Shown here piece after piece: positions 34,103 to 46,899 of a stretch of DNA of 64,000 bases. The first letter of the stretch is position 1, and every line of letters begins with the position of its first letter. Position numbers and translations under genes: made by a program. The notes under the pieces are model-generated. The model was given only the letters and a program-made list of their open reading frames with translations, was not told the origin of the DNA and did not search any database. The stretch covers positions 6,127,239 through 6,191,238 of the forward strand of contig NC_134946.1 in NCBI RefSeq assembly GCF_051020765.1. The letters are read 5' to 3'. Source of the stretch: Lasioglossum baleicum (taxonomy: Eukaryota; Arthropoda; Insecta; Hymenoptera; Halictidae).

Positions 34103-34578
34103 CGATTCGTGCTTTATAGGTCACGGGCCGAGGAGAAAATCGACATTTCCGAGTAATACAATCTCGTGAAATAACTTGCGACCATAGTTGCGCGTGGCAT
34201 CGAATAGATTTCCCCGGTATCGTGTGTTCAGTATCGAAATAATGCCTCAGCCAAGCGAACCGTCCCTCGGATTATCTAAATAACCCGAGTTACTGCTTAA
34301 TAATCCGCCTGCTGATTGCTTAACGTGCGCATTCAAGTAGTCTATACACGCTATTCGAATGCCTGTTCCGCTAATCTCCGGCTGGTAGGATGATCGTGGA
34401 GCGGAGATGAGCGTGTACGGGGTGTCAAACGCACGACGCCGTTCCCCCGAAACACTTATGTCACGAGTTCGCGACCCTGCATTTGACCATTTGCGAAATT
34501 ACACGAGCCAGCGTGACGGTCGGGCGCACTTGCCCACGCGTGTAATCGATACCGCGACAATACGCGCCGCGGCAACAG

Positions 34579-34788
34579 CGAATTGTTTCGGTCGAACTTT
34601 CGAATATATTTGCAGTATTTCCGCCGTTTGCTCTACTACGCAAACGCAAAGAGTCCTTCCGAATAAGAGACCGTTCACGTTTCAGCTGCGAATTGTTTCG
34701 GTCTAACTTTCGAATATATTTACACGGGTTGCCCTACAACAACGTTAAGAGTCCTCTCGGATAAGGGTGCGTTTACGTTACTGTTGCC
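34579..34788 (+). repeat. ~110-bp local tandem duplication
   Basis: CGAATTGTTTCGGTCGAACT at 34579 and CGAATTGTTTCGGTCTAACT at 34689. Later portions (AAGAGTCCT..CGATAAG-like) also align, with indels. Confidence 0.75.
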
Positions 34789-35139
34789 ATAAACGATCGA
34801 GCCGCAGTACAACCGTCCCCGATAAAACTCGAGAATTGTCATTGTTTAACCCTCCTCCACAGTGTTCGAACTCTCGTGGCAGTAAATTACTTCTAAATTA
34901 ATTCGTTTTCGACTCAGGGCATCTAATACTATTTAAAAGAGGACACAAACGTATATCTATATAAACAAAAATGTGAATGTTTGTTTATTCATAATCCAAG
35001 ATCGTCGAAACGGCTGAACGCAGAAAGCTGGAGTTTGAGCCATTGGACGCAGCGTTTCAGGACAATCCGCATTCGAAAAAGTCCATTCGTTCAAGTATAT
35101 GAAAAAAAAATATATATATCGCACCTCTTTGCTGTATTT

Positions 35140-35297
35140 TAATTATATTGTATTTCAATTACACATCTGATTAAAATACTTAGTGATTGAATTAATTGAA
35201 AGGTTTGAATGATGTAATTCAGTTACGTCGTAGTTGAATTATTATATAATCGAAATACAATGTAATTCAATTGTGTAATTGAATTAGCACAACTCTG
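35140..35297 (+). mobile_element. Possible hAT-like remnant (one end)
   Basis: Repeated AATTCAATTAC/GTAATTGAAT motifs ending TAGCACAACTCTG. In reverse complement this is CAGAGTTGTGC, which is hAT-like. The other end and target duplication were not found. Confidence 0.35.
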
Positions 35298-35554
35298 CTA
35301 CTAGTTTTATATTAAATGTGTAAAAGAATGTAGAATGTGTATATTTCTACCAAATTCTACCAAACGATGTACTATGAGAAATCATAACTAAACCAACGAA
35401 AAGTATATGATAACTAATAAAACCAACAATCGTTGTTTAACACACTCTAGCATCTTAGCTGCACGTGCATTTGGATACGATATACATTTGGAAATTTAAA
35501 GAGAAGTTATTCGACGAAAATTAGCATAATCGTAGTTTAGTATTTCAGCTAGTA
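35298..35554. other. Unassigned AT-rich sequence
   Basis: Nothing recognised. Confidence 0.3.
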
Positions 35555-35586
35555 ATTTTATCATAAATCCATAAAATCCACAGTTC
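35555..35586 (+). mobile_element. MITE 3'-end fragment
   Basis: TTTTATCATAAATCCATAAA followed by ATCCACAGTTCA. About 32 bp of MITE tail. Confidence 0.55.
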
Positions 35587-35600
35587 ATCAATGATAGTTT

Positions 35601-35757
35601 CATTTTATTTCAGCCACGAGGAATCTTTTTATCCTGGTTTTCATAAAATAATGGACAAGAATGGGGATTATTTTATTTTAGCCACGAGGACTCTTTTAGT
35701 TGGCGATACAAAATCCTTTATCCTGGTTCTTATAAAATAATGGAAAGAATGGGGATT
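35601..35757 (+). repeat. ~70-bp tandem duplication
   Basis: GCCACGAGGA(A/C)TCTTTT, TATCCTGGTT and AATGGGGATT occur twice in order. The second copy holds ~20 extra bases (from TAGTTGGCGATAC). Confidence 0.85.
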
Positions 35758-36482
35758 TGCACAAACTCCACTTAATAATGGTTCTGTTTCCATCGACCTA
35801 TATCAGTTTGGCTGTACTTGTCTCATTCGTAAGGGTCGGTTACCCTTGTCCCAGATGGAACCTTGTTTGTTTAGCAACGATTTAATCCTAGCCCATATGT
35901 CTGACGAGATACGATCCCTATTCTACTTATCCAACTGGATGTGTATGTACTCCTGTTATGTGTTCAGATGTACTGGCCACTCTACTTCACCAACTAACAA
36001 GTACGCTTGGAATATTATGTGTATGATTAGTTACAGTCCAACAAACTATGTACCCGCGTAGGTACTGTCGCCGTTACAATTGCCTGGTCAGTAATAGAAC
36101 CGCACTACTTAAACATTTCGACATAATCCTGGCCTTAAGTGCCAATTACTGTGGATCTATTTTGCTTGTCTGGACACGCAATGCCTCATTCTACGCGTTT
36201 GCATACTCCCCGTTTGCTAACAGTTGCAACATTGTTTAATAAGCAGCGGTCTGAACTTTGTGGATTTGATCAGCAACAGGCGCTCTGTACTTATTAGTTT
36301 AGAAACGTTGGTAACTTTAATTGTCTAAGCTGGTCTAGTTCCGTTCAACTTTGATTCCCTACAGAAGTTCGTAAGTTCATTTCTCTCTACTTGCAACAAT
36401 TTAGGAAGTTGTAACCGCGCACGTCTGACCATTAACAGACCTATTCTACTTATATCTCTAGATTTAATCAGAACTCATATGT
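35758..36482. other. Unassigned sequence
   Basis: Unique-looking. The 71- and 63-codon frames at 35846-36239 are Cys/Tyr-rich but unrecognised. Confidence 0.35.
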
Positions 36483-36679
36483 TTAACCCCTTTGCCGCGT
36501 ATTTTAACGAGTCGCACTCGTTATGGAGATTTTGAACGAAGTCCAACTTCGTAAATTCTTCGTTTGTAATCCATATTTAAGCATTAGAGTAAATTTTCTT
36601 TTCTCTTCCACGACATTTTTTTGGATGAAGACGTTCTAATCACTGTAACTGCAAAGAAAATGATACAGCAAGGGGTTAA
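36483..36679 (+). mobile_element. TTAA-flanked piggyBac-like MITE (189 bp)
   Basis: TTAA at 36483-36486 and 36676-36679. Left CCCCTTTGCCGCGTATTTTA; right in reverse complement CCCCTTGCTGTATCATTTTC. It contains a hairpin ACGAGTCGCACTCGT. The right half recurs at 925-978. Confidence 0.75.
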
Positions 36680-37311
36680 TTACACATTCCACTATATAAC
36701 ATCTTGAATCTACCAATTTCATACGAGTCTTCCAAAATTTTCCCGACGTACAATAATTTTCCATGCTATTTCCAGAAATAATTGAAAGTACTAAACCCGC
36801 ACTGGTTACTTAAATCATACACGGTGAATTCGCTCGAGAAGATGCAAAGTTTAATCGACATTAATTTGGTGTCACTGAAAATATCGATTTTTTAAAATAA
36901 TATTTTATTCAATCTCTACTTCAGTCAATTTCCTGTAAAATTCCTATGTTTGTAAGAATTGAAATGTGTTCGATTTACGTGAATTCTTTAATTGATGTTA
37001 TATCTTATAATAATCGATTTAATTGATTTAAATGTTCATTGCGTCTGTCGGACTTAACCACAATGCAGCAAGAAATTAAATCTCATATAGTTTCAAAACC
37101 TCTATACAGTATTCTCTCCATAACAGTTTTATCCCCACCACCGGGGGTCCTCTTTGAATCAGACAAGCGTTAAACACGCTCGACGACCGAACCGAAGCAA
37201 AAGATTGCAACTTTCCTACTTTTTTTATTTCTATTTTAAATTAATTATATTAGTATATTTATAATTATATAGTATTGATTTTCTAATTAAAATGACATCA
37301 AACACAATATA
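36680..37311. other. Unassigned AT-rich sequence
   Basis: Nothing recognised. Confidence 0.35.
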
Positions 37312-37422
37312 GGGTGCGTTCCGTTTCACGCTTCAAGCGCATACACTGTATAGTGTATGCATAGAGACTCTTATACTACACTATACAGTGTATGCGCTTG
37401 AAGCGTGAAACGGAACGCACCC
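37312..37422. mobile_element. 111-bp MITE or hairpin with perfect 46-bp arms
   Basis: 37312-37357 (starts GGGTGCGTTCCGTTTCACGC) and 37377-37422 are exact reverse complements, with a 19-bp loop. ATA flanks both ends (37309-37311 region and 37423-37425), so a 2-3 bp target duplication is possible. GGG..CCC ends with a 3-bp duplication would fit PIF/Harbinger-like MITEs, but this is tentative. Confidence 0.85.
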
Positions 37423-39505
37423 ATAGTTACGAACATAATTACTCGTGTGATAAAGATTGAGGATGTAGTGAGTGGGAGCAAAGATAGAAATGTCGAAGCG
37501 TGGCTCGAGAAGTTGAGGAGAAAGAGAGAAAAGGAAGCGTAAATCTACCAAATTAAAAACAAATGTCAGGGAATAGGAAAGGGTGCAATAATTAGGCTAA
37601 TAATAATTACGTTAAGAATAGAGTAGGTCTGGGTAAGAAAGAGGACGGCGAACGGAAAGGAAAGAGAGGCGAACAGTCCCTCCTTTTTTAATCGCTATCC
37701 TTCTTTACGTTCGGTACGCTACAAAGAATGTAGCAACTCTTCTATAACTGTAACTCTGCAGATCCGGCGACGCGACAGTTACGGAGAGACTGTATTGCAA
37801 CAGTATACAATATCCAGCCAGATAGAGCAGTTCATATCTGAAACTGGCGATTTTAAACCTGCGAAATCCGCTTCATAATTCGCAGGATGGAACAATGCAT
37901 CGACAGCGAGACGTATAAATATAACGAGAACAATGCAGCTTTTGATATTTATCTCTGCCAGAGGTCCGTCTACGCGCGATAAATATACCAATTATTGTTC
38001 CTATAAATGTCACCGGCAGCGCAACAGACTATCGGGGCCGCATTTCGCCAGCCGTCGTATTATCTGGCACTTGTCTCGTTATTTTCTCGACTACGCTGCA
38101 ACATTAATGTGGCGCGCGTCGTGCAGCTGGCGTTGATTAGAAAGGTTGCCGATGTCTCTATCTACGTAGTACTGTGCCCTGGAGTTATCTCGGTATAGTT
38201 ATTGGCCTCCAGGCACCCGTTAGACACCCCATTGATTTCGAGGGGAATGAGGAGGTTGCTCTATTACACGCTGGTCATCGAGATTACTAGGAGGTTCGAG
38301 TATACCGATGAAAAATAGCTCCACATTAATTATTCCCACAATTCTCGGTACACGGAATCGACCACGTCGTTTGATGTGTCTCCATTGAAAGCCATTGGAG
38401 GATACATTCACCGCCGCTGTGATTTGTGAATCACGTCCCTTCTAACTTGTGCGGTTTCTTTGTTCGAAAAATGTGTGCCGCGTACAGAGTAACTGCTCAG
38501 CATTTTTGTTCCAAGTACGCATTCGAAAAAACGGTTTAGTAGACTCGTTATATAAAAAAACAAATGAAATGTTTTCCACTTTCATTTCTCCAAATACGCG
38601 CTTGGAACAAAAATTTTGGGCATTTAGACAATTAGTAACATATTTTTTGTGACCTGCAATTGTTTGAAATATATTGTCGAGATCATGTTAAAATAATTTC
38701 TTCCCTGCACATGTTACTGTCTCTAAATTATTAGTTTCGAAACAGCGCGGTGTCAGAAACACATTTTGTTAGACTGTTCAAAATTTTGTTCAAAACAAAT
38801 CAGAACGACACGGTCCTCTATTTCGAAATATTCACACAAGGTTAATTCTTTGGACGAATGTCACGATACACATACGCGTTCTGCCAAGAATTTCGGGTCG
38901 TCCCATTGTAAGATTAAAAAGAAGGGCGACAATTTTATTCGACCTGACAGTAAACAAATATTTAACATCCAAGCGCGTCGACTTGCAAAATATCCTCGGG
39001 TCTACTCTATGAAATATTAATAAAATCTTAATATCGAGAACTTAAATAGTCTTTCCCTCTTCCCGGGCCATGTCTGTAATAACTTCCCCGTTTATGAGTA
39101 TTTAACTTTTGTGTTCTTTGAAGTTCCCATCGATTGAAGTTACGTCGTTCCTAGGAGCGAGCTAAGTTTTTAACAGGAATTCTTGCAACTTGGATCACAA
39201 AGAGTTACCCTTCTCGCGGAGAGGGAAGACCGCTCGCCTCTAAAGAACATTCCACGACGAAGTTCATCATCGGGGAAAGAGTATCGCAATGACAGACTCC
39301 AAGATGCGAAGTCGAACTCGGATAAGCTACTTGGCCATGCGGCAGGTTTACGTAAATTGATGCCGACGACTTCACCTCCGCGAAACTTCACGAAGTTTCC
39401 TGCTGCAACGTAACACTTCTGTTAATGACACTTTGATAGGGTCTTATTCGTCGATTACGCTCGATCGTGACAATCCCCAAGAACGTTGCGTAATGTTACT
39501 CGAGT
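37423..39505. other. Unassigned, mixed composition
   Basis: 37620-38420 and 39170-39420 are GC-richer, with overlapping unrecognised frames on both strands. A small inverted repeat (TTTTTGTTCCAAG / CTTGGAACAAAAA) spans 38500-38616. No gene supported. Confidence 0.35.
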
Positions 39506-39630
39506 ACAATACGACCTCGATTATCCGAATCTCCTATATCAGATGTCATTAGTATCCCAACATGCTTGAACATTGGACAATACTACCTTCAATTTTATTG
39601 GTACAGTAAATCCTCTATAGTCGCAAAAAG
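39506..39630 (+). mobile_element. Possible pogo/Tigger-like end fragments
   Basis: ACGACCTCGATTATCCGAAT near 39510 and TACAGTAAATCCTCTATAGT near 39602 resemble the terminus CAGTAGAACCTCGATTATCC at 62587. No complete element. Confidence 0.35.
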
Positions 39631-39837
39631 GTCATACGCGATGAATGCAAAAAAAATATCCCATCCACTGCAGTAATCTTATCTCGGGTATATCGGTGTG
39701 AACAACTACTAACGCGACGCGGAGTGCGCCCTCACAATGTAATACCAACTTCCACCAATATAATTGTGGCATTTTCCTGATTGAAATAAGACCAAACGCG
39801 ATATAATTATAATATAATTTCAACTGTATTTAGTGGT

Positions 39838-40717
39838 TTAAGGGGGTAGTATAGGCTCGATTTGTAACTAGAAAATACCTAGAATATTACTAGAAAAAGG
39901 GGTCGAAAAATGGGTTTCGTACTGAACGTTGTTTGACCTTATTAGAACAAATTGTGGGCTGTGTGAGGGCTCATTCGAAAGAGGAAGGTTAGACGCAGCG
40001 CGCTTTTCTCACGAGGTTAACGAGATTATGTTTATATCTAATAATATGATGGCCCAAAGTAGAGAAAAAATCTAGGAAAAAAACCCTCAGATTTCAATGC
40101 ATTTTCTGTCTCTAAAAGACTTTTTTGACATATGAGATGAGAAAAGCGCGCTGCGTTGAACCATCCTCTTTAGAATGAGCCCTCACCCAGCTCAAAATAT
40201 GCTCGTATAAAGTCAAACAACGTTTAGTTCCGAACCCATTTTTTCCACCCAAAATCTAGTACGATTCTAGTAAATAGCAAATATCTAGCAAATAACTAGA
40301 ATCTTACTAGAAAAAATGGGTTCGGAACTAAACGTTGTTTGACCTTATACGAGCATATTTTGAGCTGGGTGAGGGCTCATTCTAAAGAGGAAGGTTCAAC
40401 GCAGCGCGCTTTTCTCATCTCATAAGCCAAAAAAGTCTCTTAGAGACAGAAAATGCATTGAAATCTGCGGGATTTTTTCCTAAATTTTTTCTCTACTTTG
40501 GGCCCTCATATTATTAGTTATTAACATAATCTCGTTAACCTCGTGAGAAAAGCGCGCTGCGTCTAACCTTCCTCTTTCGAATGAGCCCTCACCCAGCCCA
40601 CAATTTGCTTAAATAAGGTCAAACAACGTTCAGTACGAAACCCATGTTTCGAGCCATTTTTCTAGTAAGATTCTAGTTCCTTTCTAGTTACAAATCGAGC
40701 CTATACTAGCCCCTTAA
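39838..40717. mobile_element. 872-bp TTAA-flanked palindrome with a fourfold internal module
   Basis: TTAA at 39838-39841 and 40714-40717. Termini GGGGGTAGTATAGGCTCGAT and, in reverse complement, GGGGCTAGTATAGGCTCGAT. The two halves are inverted copies about an axis near 40277. Each half is itself palindromic. A ~100-bp module (AACGTTGTTTGACCTTAT, GAGGGCTCATTC, GCAGCGCGCTTTTCTCA) occurs at 39912-40011 (+), 40138-40237 (-), 40318-40417 (+) and 40544-40643 (-). No coding capacity. TTAA flanks suggest piggyBac-type mobilisation. Confidence 0.85.
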
Positions 40718-43700
40718 TTGACGGTGAAAGTTCCGGGCGCAAGGAAGGACAGCGTATGGGAAAGAAAGAGACGCGGAGAGTCGGCCGCGCGCGGTCTCTC
40801 TTTACACGCGCTGTCTTTTTCTACGTTCGGCTCGGTCTTTGAAGCTCAAAACAAAGTGTCTGTCTACGAACTTTGCAAACGAACCTTCCCGAGGCTTTTG
40901 CGACTGTAGAGGATTTACTGTAGTATCATTGGCGGCTACCCAAAGTGAGAGAAAAGGAGAAGGAGCGTTTCGTTCTGTTCTGACCGGTTCGTGGCGGAAG
41001 CGTGGGGATGCTCGCCGTAGGAAAGTAGGGGAATAACGTCGTAGGAGGGGAAGGGTAGAGTGGATGAGACGTGTCAATCTGGGGACTTTGCTCGTCGGTA
41101 AGACTATCTAGCAGGCCGTGCCTCAAACGCTGGCAGGGATAGTCCAAAAGATGTGTTGACTATATTTGTCCATCTGCTGACGAGCGTGGGAGGTAGCCTC
41201 TGGTTTTATCTGGAGATTTTGATTTAAAGTTTCCTTGAGCAGTGTGTTGCTCTCCACACTTTGGAACGTATACTATTTTTTTTCATGAAGGTTGGTTTTA
41301 GCTTTAGCTATCTTGATTATTATTCGAACAAGAAAATTTTCAAACAACTTGTTGAGGCTTACGAGCTATATTATTAGCTCCATCTTGAGGGTGGTATTTA
41401 TTATTATAATTTTGGTTAGGGCTTTTCTTGGATGTGAAAGCAGCCTTTATGTTAGCGTACGGTGGAGGTAGCCGTCACAATATCCACGAAATTAATTCTT
41501 TTTATAAAGGCAGAGACGTAGGTAGTTTGTATTTATTAGACTTGTCAAAATGAGCTTTCCGGTAGCTACAACTTGTAGAAGAATGTGACGACCACACACC
41601 CGGTTGCACCAACTTGCAAAAAGTATCGAAGCCGGAAATTCCGAAGGTATCGTAAGCCGAGCATCGGCAAGAATCGGACGCAATTCGTTCCTGAAATAAA
41701 TTCTCCGCAATTGAATTTTCCTTCTGAACAAATAATAAGATAATCCAACGGACTCCGCGGAATTCTCCGAACAGCTGAGCGACGAAACTGGATCACGGTA
41801 GAATTTGTCTCGCGAAAGCGATACCAAACTCGCGGATATATACGCCCGGTGAATCGTCGTCGCTATTCCGTCAAGTAAAATCTACCCCGAACGTCGACGT
41901 CGTTCAGTCCAACAAATCCCACGAATAAACAAGGATTAGCATAATCTAGAGAGCTCAAGGAATTCGATACTCCCTCTGAGCGGGTAAAATTTCTTGAATG
42001 GGAGAGTCAGCGCCACTGTCGTATTTGATGAATACACAATGGGAGCCGCACGATAAAAAAAAAAAGGGGTATAGACTCTCGAGTCATTGTTAACGGTGAC
42101 TCGAAGCCGTTCGTAGCCGCGTTCATCGAAACGTTATTGTATGCAGTCTTATATTGAAATATCCCGGGTCTCTTTCGGCCGTAAGGCGACGCCACGACTT
42201 CTCCGATTTATTGCTTCTCGTTTTTCTTCCCTTTTTAATTCGCGGCAACCCGACGTAGAGGCAGAGTCAACGGCAGCCGGGGCGAATAGAGATTCTCATT
42301 CAACGATATCCACTCGCTAATAATGCCAATGAACCAGCCAGCGTCCCGTCATTGTTCGGCATTGTACGCGACGAATTGTGTACGTTTACCGCCGAGCCTC
42401 CGTGCGTCACTTTTCCCAGCTTCGAACAGTTCATCGGCGTGCAGAAAATTTGATCAGCGGCCAGCCTCGACAACCTCCGGCCGTTTTTGTTTTAGTTTTC
42501 AATAATCCACGGGCCGGTGCGCGCACACGCGAATTTGAAATTCGATGAACTATGGCTCGCATCGGCGAGTACGAAATTTCAAACGGACGTGAGTTTATAA
42601 TGGGAAGAGAAGCAGTGTGATATATTCGCGGAAACAATAGGCTGCCCACGCCTTGCACATTGTTGTCGCCGATTATCAAGTCTGTAGTCGGTTAACAAAG
42701 AAAGTGGATTGAAATAAAATCATATTTTTAATGAGAACAGTGTTTTTGTAGATCTAGAACGAATAAAAATCGTACAAAATTACATCGAATTTTATATTCT
42801 AGTCTTTTTTGAACATTTTCATGAGCCTGATCATTGGATTTTGCTGCAGAATTTTTTTCGGAACTATCGTTTCATTGATGTGGCGGTGAGTTTTGCGTCT
42901 CAATTGGTTTACACACGAATGTATATAAATATGTATATAAATATACATAATGAATATAAATATACATGTGTATAAATATACATAAACTATAAAGATATAA
43001 AAATAACGGAACGCTTGAAACTGCCGGCAACTATTTCTGAAAATCGATGTACGACTAAAACGGGCAGGAGATGGCAGCTGAAACTTTGTACAATATATTA
43101 AAAAATGTCTAAAGTTTGTTATGAAAAAGGTCCCATGCCTGCCGTTGTTAACCGTTTTTTCTATACCTTCTCAAAGTTCATATTGTTTTGAGCTTGACAC
43201 TATTTGTTCATGGATAAATAGATGCTAAGATGATGAAAAAGATAATACTGATCGATACATTGTTCTCACAAGCATTCACATGATTAAAAAAAAAGAATAT
43301 ACATATTTTACATATCTCAGTGAAAAAAAAAAATTGAACAAAAGTAAATGTAGTTACTCTTATATTAAATTTTACTCTTCTAGCGATAGGGATAACCTAG
43401 TTTTGGTTTTCTCGCACATCTACTATGCACATCGAATCCATTCAAAGGCGAGCAAACTGAAAGAGGAGAACAATAATTCTTTGAATCGTCGATGATGATA
43501 TATACAGATCCGTGAAAATGTACGTGTGTGTACTTCCAAAGCTAGTGGTGATCGATATTGTTTTCAATTAATGCTGACGTCGTTGAATCCTTGTCGGTCA
43601 AAACAGTGTCGGTTCAACCTGTGTCAGCAACTATCCATGTAACCCATTTACACAATGGTCGAGGTAAAAAACACAGCCAAAACGCATTCCCTTTGCGGAT

Positions 43701-44229
43701 ATTTCCTATTGATTCTAAAAACTGGGAATGTACAAGAAAATAAAATTTCGCCACGGTATGAAAGGGACTTTCTTGTCAAAAGCGTTGAAAAAGTTAGAAA
43801 TCATATTTTATTTTCAGGACAATACCACAGATTTTCAGTACGAGGATTTTGTTCAATTCACGTGAAATCTACAGAGCCCTGTCTCAACGAAATATTTCTG
43901 AAATGTTTAATAATATGTAGTGTAATGGTACAAGTTTTTGTTATTGACCCATTATCTACCGGCGGTTATCCCAAAATTATTTTCTCCTTTTTAGTGCATT
44001 TTAATATAAGCGTGGTTTTCAAAAAGTGTTTTTTAATATATTTTTTTATATTTCAAACATACTGTCCGAAAGTTTGTTCGATTTTGGCAGATTATTCGAA
44101 ACGCGCTACTCGAATCGCGCATAAATCGCCTCAACTGAACAAGCTCTAAAGCTTCTCAAATAATGCACAACGGACGATAGATTAATATTAGTATCGTTGC
44201 CGAGAACAGTTGGAAAGAAAATTTGGTTA
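40718..44229. other. Long unassigned stretch
   Basis: 40720-41060 and 41500-42700 are GC-richer. 42915-42990 is a TATAAATATACA-type simple repeat. 43560-44149 contains a 164-codon frame (43655) that is hydrophobic and Phe/Ile/Leu-rich with no domain that I recognise. No gene is supported. Confidence 0.35.
42915..42990 (+). repeat. Degenerate (TATAAATATACA)n
   Basis: Four to five imperfect units of ATATAAATATACAT type. Confidence 0.7.
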
Positions 44230-44452
44230 ATGACTATGAATAATAGATAATAATTTAGTATTATTAACAGATAAAAATACTGAAATTGTATTTGTAAATA
44301 ACAATTAACTTTATTATTTTAAATAATTTATTTAGACTTGCTCAAATAATAAATAATTATTTTTGATTTTTATTTCAATATTCAAATATCAAATAACTTC
44401 TCATTTAAATTTTTATGTAAATAATTATTTATTTAAATATTGCCCAACACTG
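44230..44452 (+). mobile_element. hAT-like remnant (one end)
   Basis: AT-rich, with repeated AAATAATTATTTATTTAAAT motifs, ending TGCCCAACACTG. The reverse complement CAGTGTTGGGCA is a typical hAT terminus. The other end was not resolved. Confidence 0.45.
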
Positions 44453-45424
44453 TTTGCAACTCACCATCAATAATGTAATCTAACGATTTCGCTTGGAATT
44501 ATGTAAAAGAAGATTTTTAACCATCCATTTGGTATAGCACAATTATTTGAAAGTGTATAAAGTGGCTTCCGGTTTATAAAGTGTTAATATTTCAACAATT
44601 TCGAGTCATTATAAAACACACTGGCGAATTTTTAATGATGGTGAACCAATTCTTCCGAACGGATGGAGTGCAGTGTTCGAAGCGTGGATTATTGACGATG
44701 GTGGAAGTAACTAGAAGTATGCCAGGAAATGGAAAATGGTCCGTTTGACAAAAATAAATCGTTACTCGGGAAAGAAGAACGACACGTTTAGCCGGTGTAA
44801 ATGTCCCATTTGATAGATAGTTGTTTCCCTGTAGAAAGTAAAGTAACTTCTTTCGATACTGTTCCAGGCGAATGTTATTCAACAAGTTCGCCGAGAGGTT
44901 CCTGCTGTGCAATGGCCTTAATGCATCTTGAGGCGTTCATCACGATTTATTCCATGAATAGTTTTGAAATTAATGTCATTTATATAGAACACAAAGCTTA
45001 TTAACTAAAATCGTTAACTTTTTGAGAAGAACTACTAGGTTGCCTTACATTTAACTTTCGAAAGGCTTTGCCTGTTAATGTTTTAATATATTTGTTACTC
45101 AAAATGTTCTTCACTCGTTTACTTTCTTCGGGGATATACAAAACATGCTGTAACTTGAGAAACTCTCAATAGTTTATTTCTGGCAGAACGTAAACGATTT
45201 AATTATAATGGAAAACACTTCGAGCATTACTTCCTACATTCAAAATTATTTATAGAGTATATCTCAGTATAGCTGTTAGTTTTTCGTCTCATATGCCTTT
45301 AATAATGTTTTTATTCAACATTCAATTCTGATTTTTCATCAGTAAAAAATCTAATTATTACTATATTGTATGCTTCAAGCCATACAACTTTTGTTGCAAC
45401 CATTTTCTCCACATGCCAAATGTT
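44453..45424. other. Unassigned sequence
   Basis: A 106-codon minus-strand frame at 44592-44912 is unrecognised. Nothing else seen. Confidence 0.35.
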
Positions 45425-45944
45425 AGGTTGTAAAGGAAGAAATGCAGGATTTTTTTTCTTTTGTTTTATATATATATATATATATATAATTGCAATTTTA
45501 TACCAATGAATATTCACCTTAATTTAATGAGTTATACGTTATTTTAAAGCTTGTTTTACGCTCTGTTTAATTGTGCTTTCGATATTTAATTTTATTCCAA
45601 TTTTTATTAAATTATATTTTATTTGAGAATGTCAAAACACGATTTTCGCATTATTTTTTTCTACGAGTTCAAACTATTACCTTCGACCCATACTTCGTTG
45701 ATATTCCGAGCCACTTGATCGGCACTTCGACCTAGTTCGAACTCACAGAAAAAAATAATGCGAAAATCGCGTTTTGACATCCTGGAATAAAAGACAAATA
45801 ATTTAATAAAAATTTGAATACAATTAAATATCAAAAGTATAATTAAATAGAGCGTAAAACAAAGGAACAAAAATCCTGCATTTCTTTCTTTACAACTTAA
45901 TAGTATACATGTAAGGTGGTACACTTAGCTGAATCGCCCTGTAT
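45425..45944. repeat. Foldback ending GAATCGCCCTGTAT, with internal (AT)n
   Basis: Arms: TTGTAAAGGAAGAAATGCAG at 45428 against CTGCATTTCTTTCTTTACAA at 45875, and AAAACACGATTTTCGCATTA against its inverse near 45752. (AT)n at 45466-45490. The right terminus TTAGCTGAATCGCCCTGTAT is the inverse of 60748-60770. Confidence 0.8.
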
Positions 45945-46212
45945 CATGGAAATAAAAATCAGGACCCGTGCGAACGACGAAATTAGGTAAGTTCGACGAA
46001 ACATGTCGCATGGAATACAAATGGCGGCCGTGGGAGCTCGATGCCGGCTCAGAAAATGAAACGTCACAGTCTTCCAGAGACAATTTCTCCACGTCCAAAC
46101 CGGTCGACATGTTCGACAGTAATCTCAGCGAGCTTTGCACGGTTGTTTCTTCCTTTCCGCCACATACACAGCGCCGGTGGTTACACCTTATGATGTAACC
46201 AATCACGAGCAA
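45925..46212 (-). other. Doubtful open frame, possible exon
   Basis: 95 codons on the minus strand. From an internal ATG it reads MSTGLDVEKLSLEDCDVSF, with balanced codon use and no low-complexity bias. It is one of the few frames here that looks like a soluble protein. Against it: no domain recognised; the end of the frame runs into the CCCTGTAT foldback terminus; and the opposite strand is also open for 76 codons. I see no convincing splice sites. Most likely chance. Confidence 0.12.
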
Positions 46213-46899
46213 ATCCTATTTCTCGTCTGGAAAACTTGTCTCGGTTGGGTCACGTTCATTCCGCGTCGATCGACACTAAATCGACACGTTGGGGGAGGAT
46301 AAACCTGATTCGTAATACGTAACATCTATCCTCCTTGAACGTCGCTAATCACTGCAACTCGGATATTGCAGACATGTAATACTGTCATTAACGAATGCTA
46401 GTTTCTAAAAACTAAACATAGAAATAAGTGATGCCCATAGTGAACAAAGTTTGTATCGATTGGAAGTAGTGAACTTTTTTGAATAAACCGCACCCTCGCA
46501 GCAAAAGTGACGCAAAAACCACGTTCATAACTATCTAACATAATAGAATATTGTAGAGGCGTCAAAAGATATCGTCAGACAGAATATAATGTTGAAATAA
46601 ACAAAAATAATGTCATTTTTGTTGTTTTAGTATAACCCTTTTGACTTGTTTTTATTTGTATCTGACCCACTAGAACCGATATATTTTTTGAGTTGTCCTT
46701 TTGTTCTTGAACGACGCAAACGCCACCTGACAGCTAGACAGTGAAGTTACATTAAAACAGTTTTGACTTATGAAATAATATTTCCAGAATTTATTGAAGA
46801 ATTATGTACAAAATTGAGTAGATGAAATTCAAAATTGTAGGAAAATTTTGAACATTGAACATGTCAATATACGATTTCTCCTCTATTAAAATTATTAAA
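46213..46899. other. Unassigned sequence
   Basis: Nothing recognised. GACAGTG after TA near 46737 might be a remote MITE start, but this is unsupported. Confidence 0.3.

Noticed and set aside
43655..44149. 164-codon open frame
   Set aside because: No recognised motif, low-GC Phe/Ile/Leu-rich composition, no splice or promoter context. Not supported as a gene.
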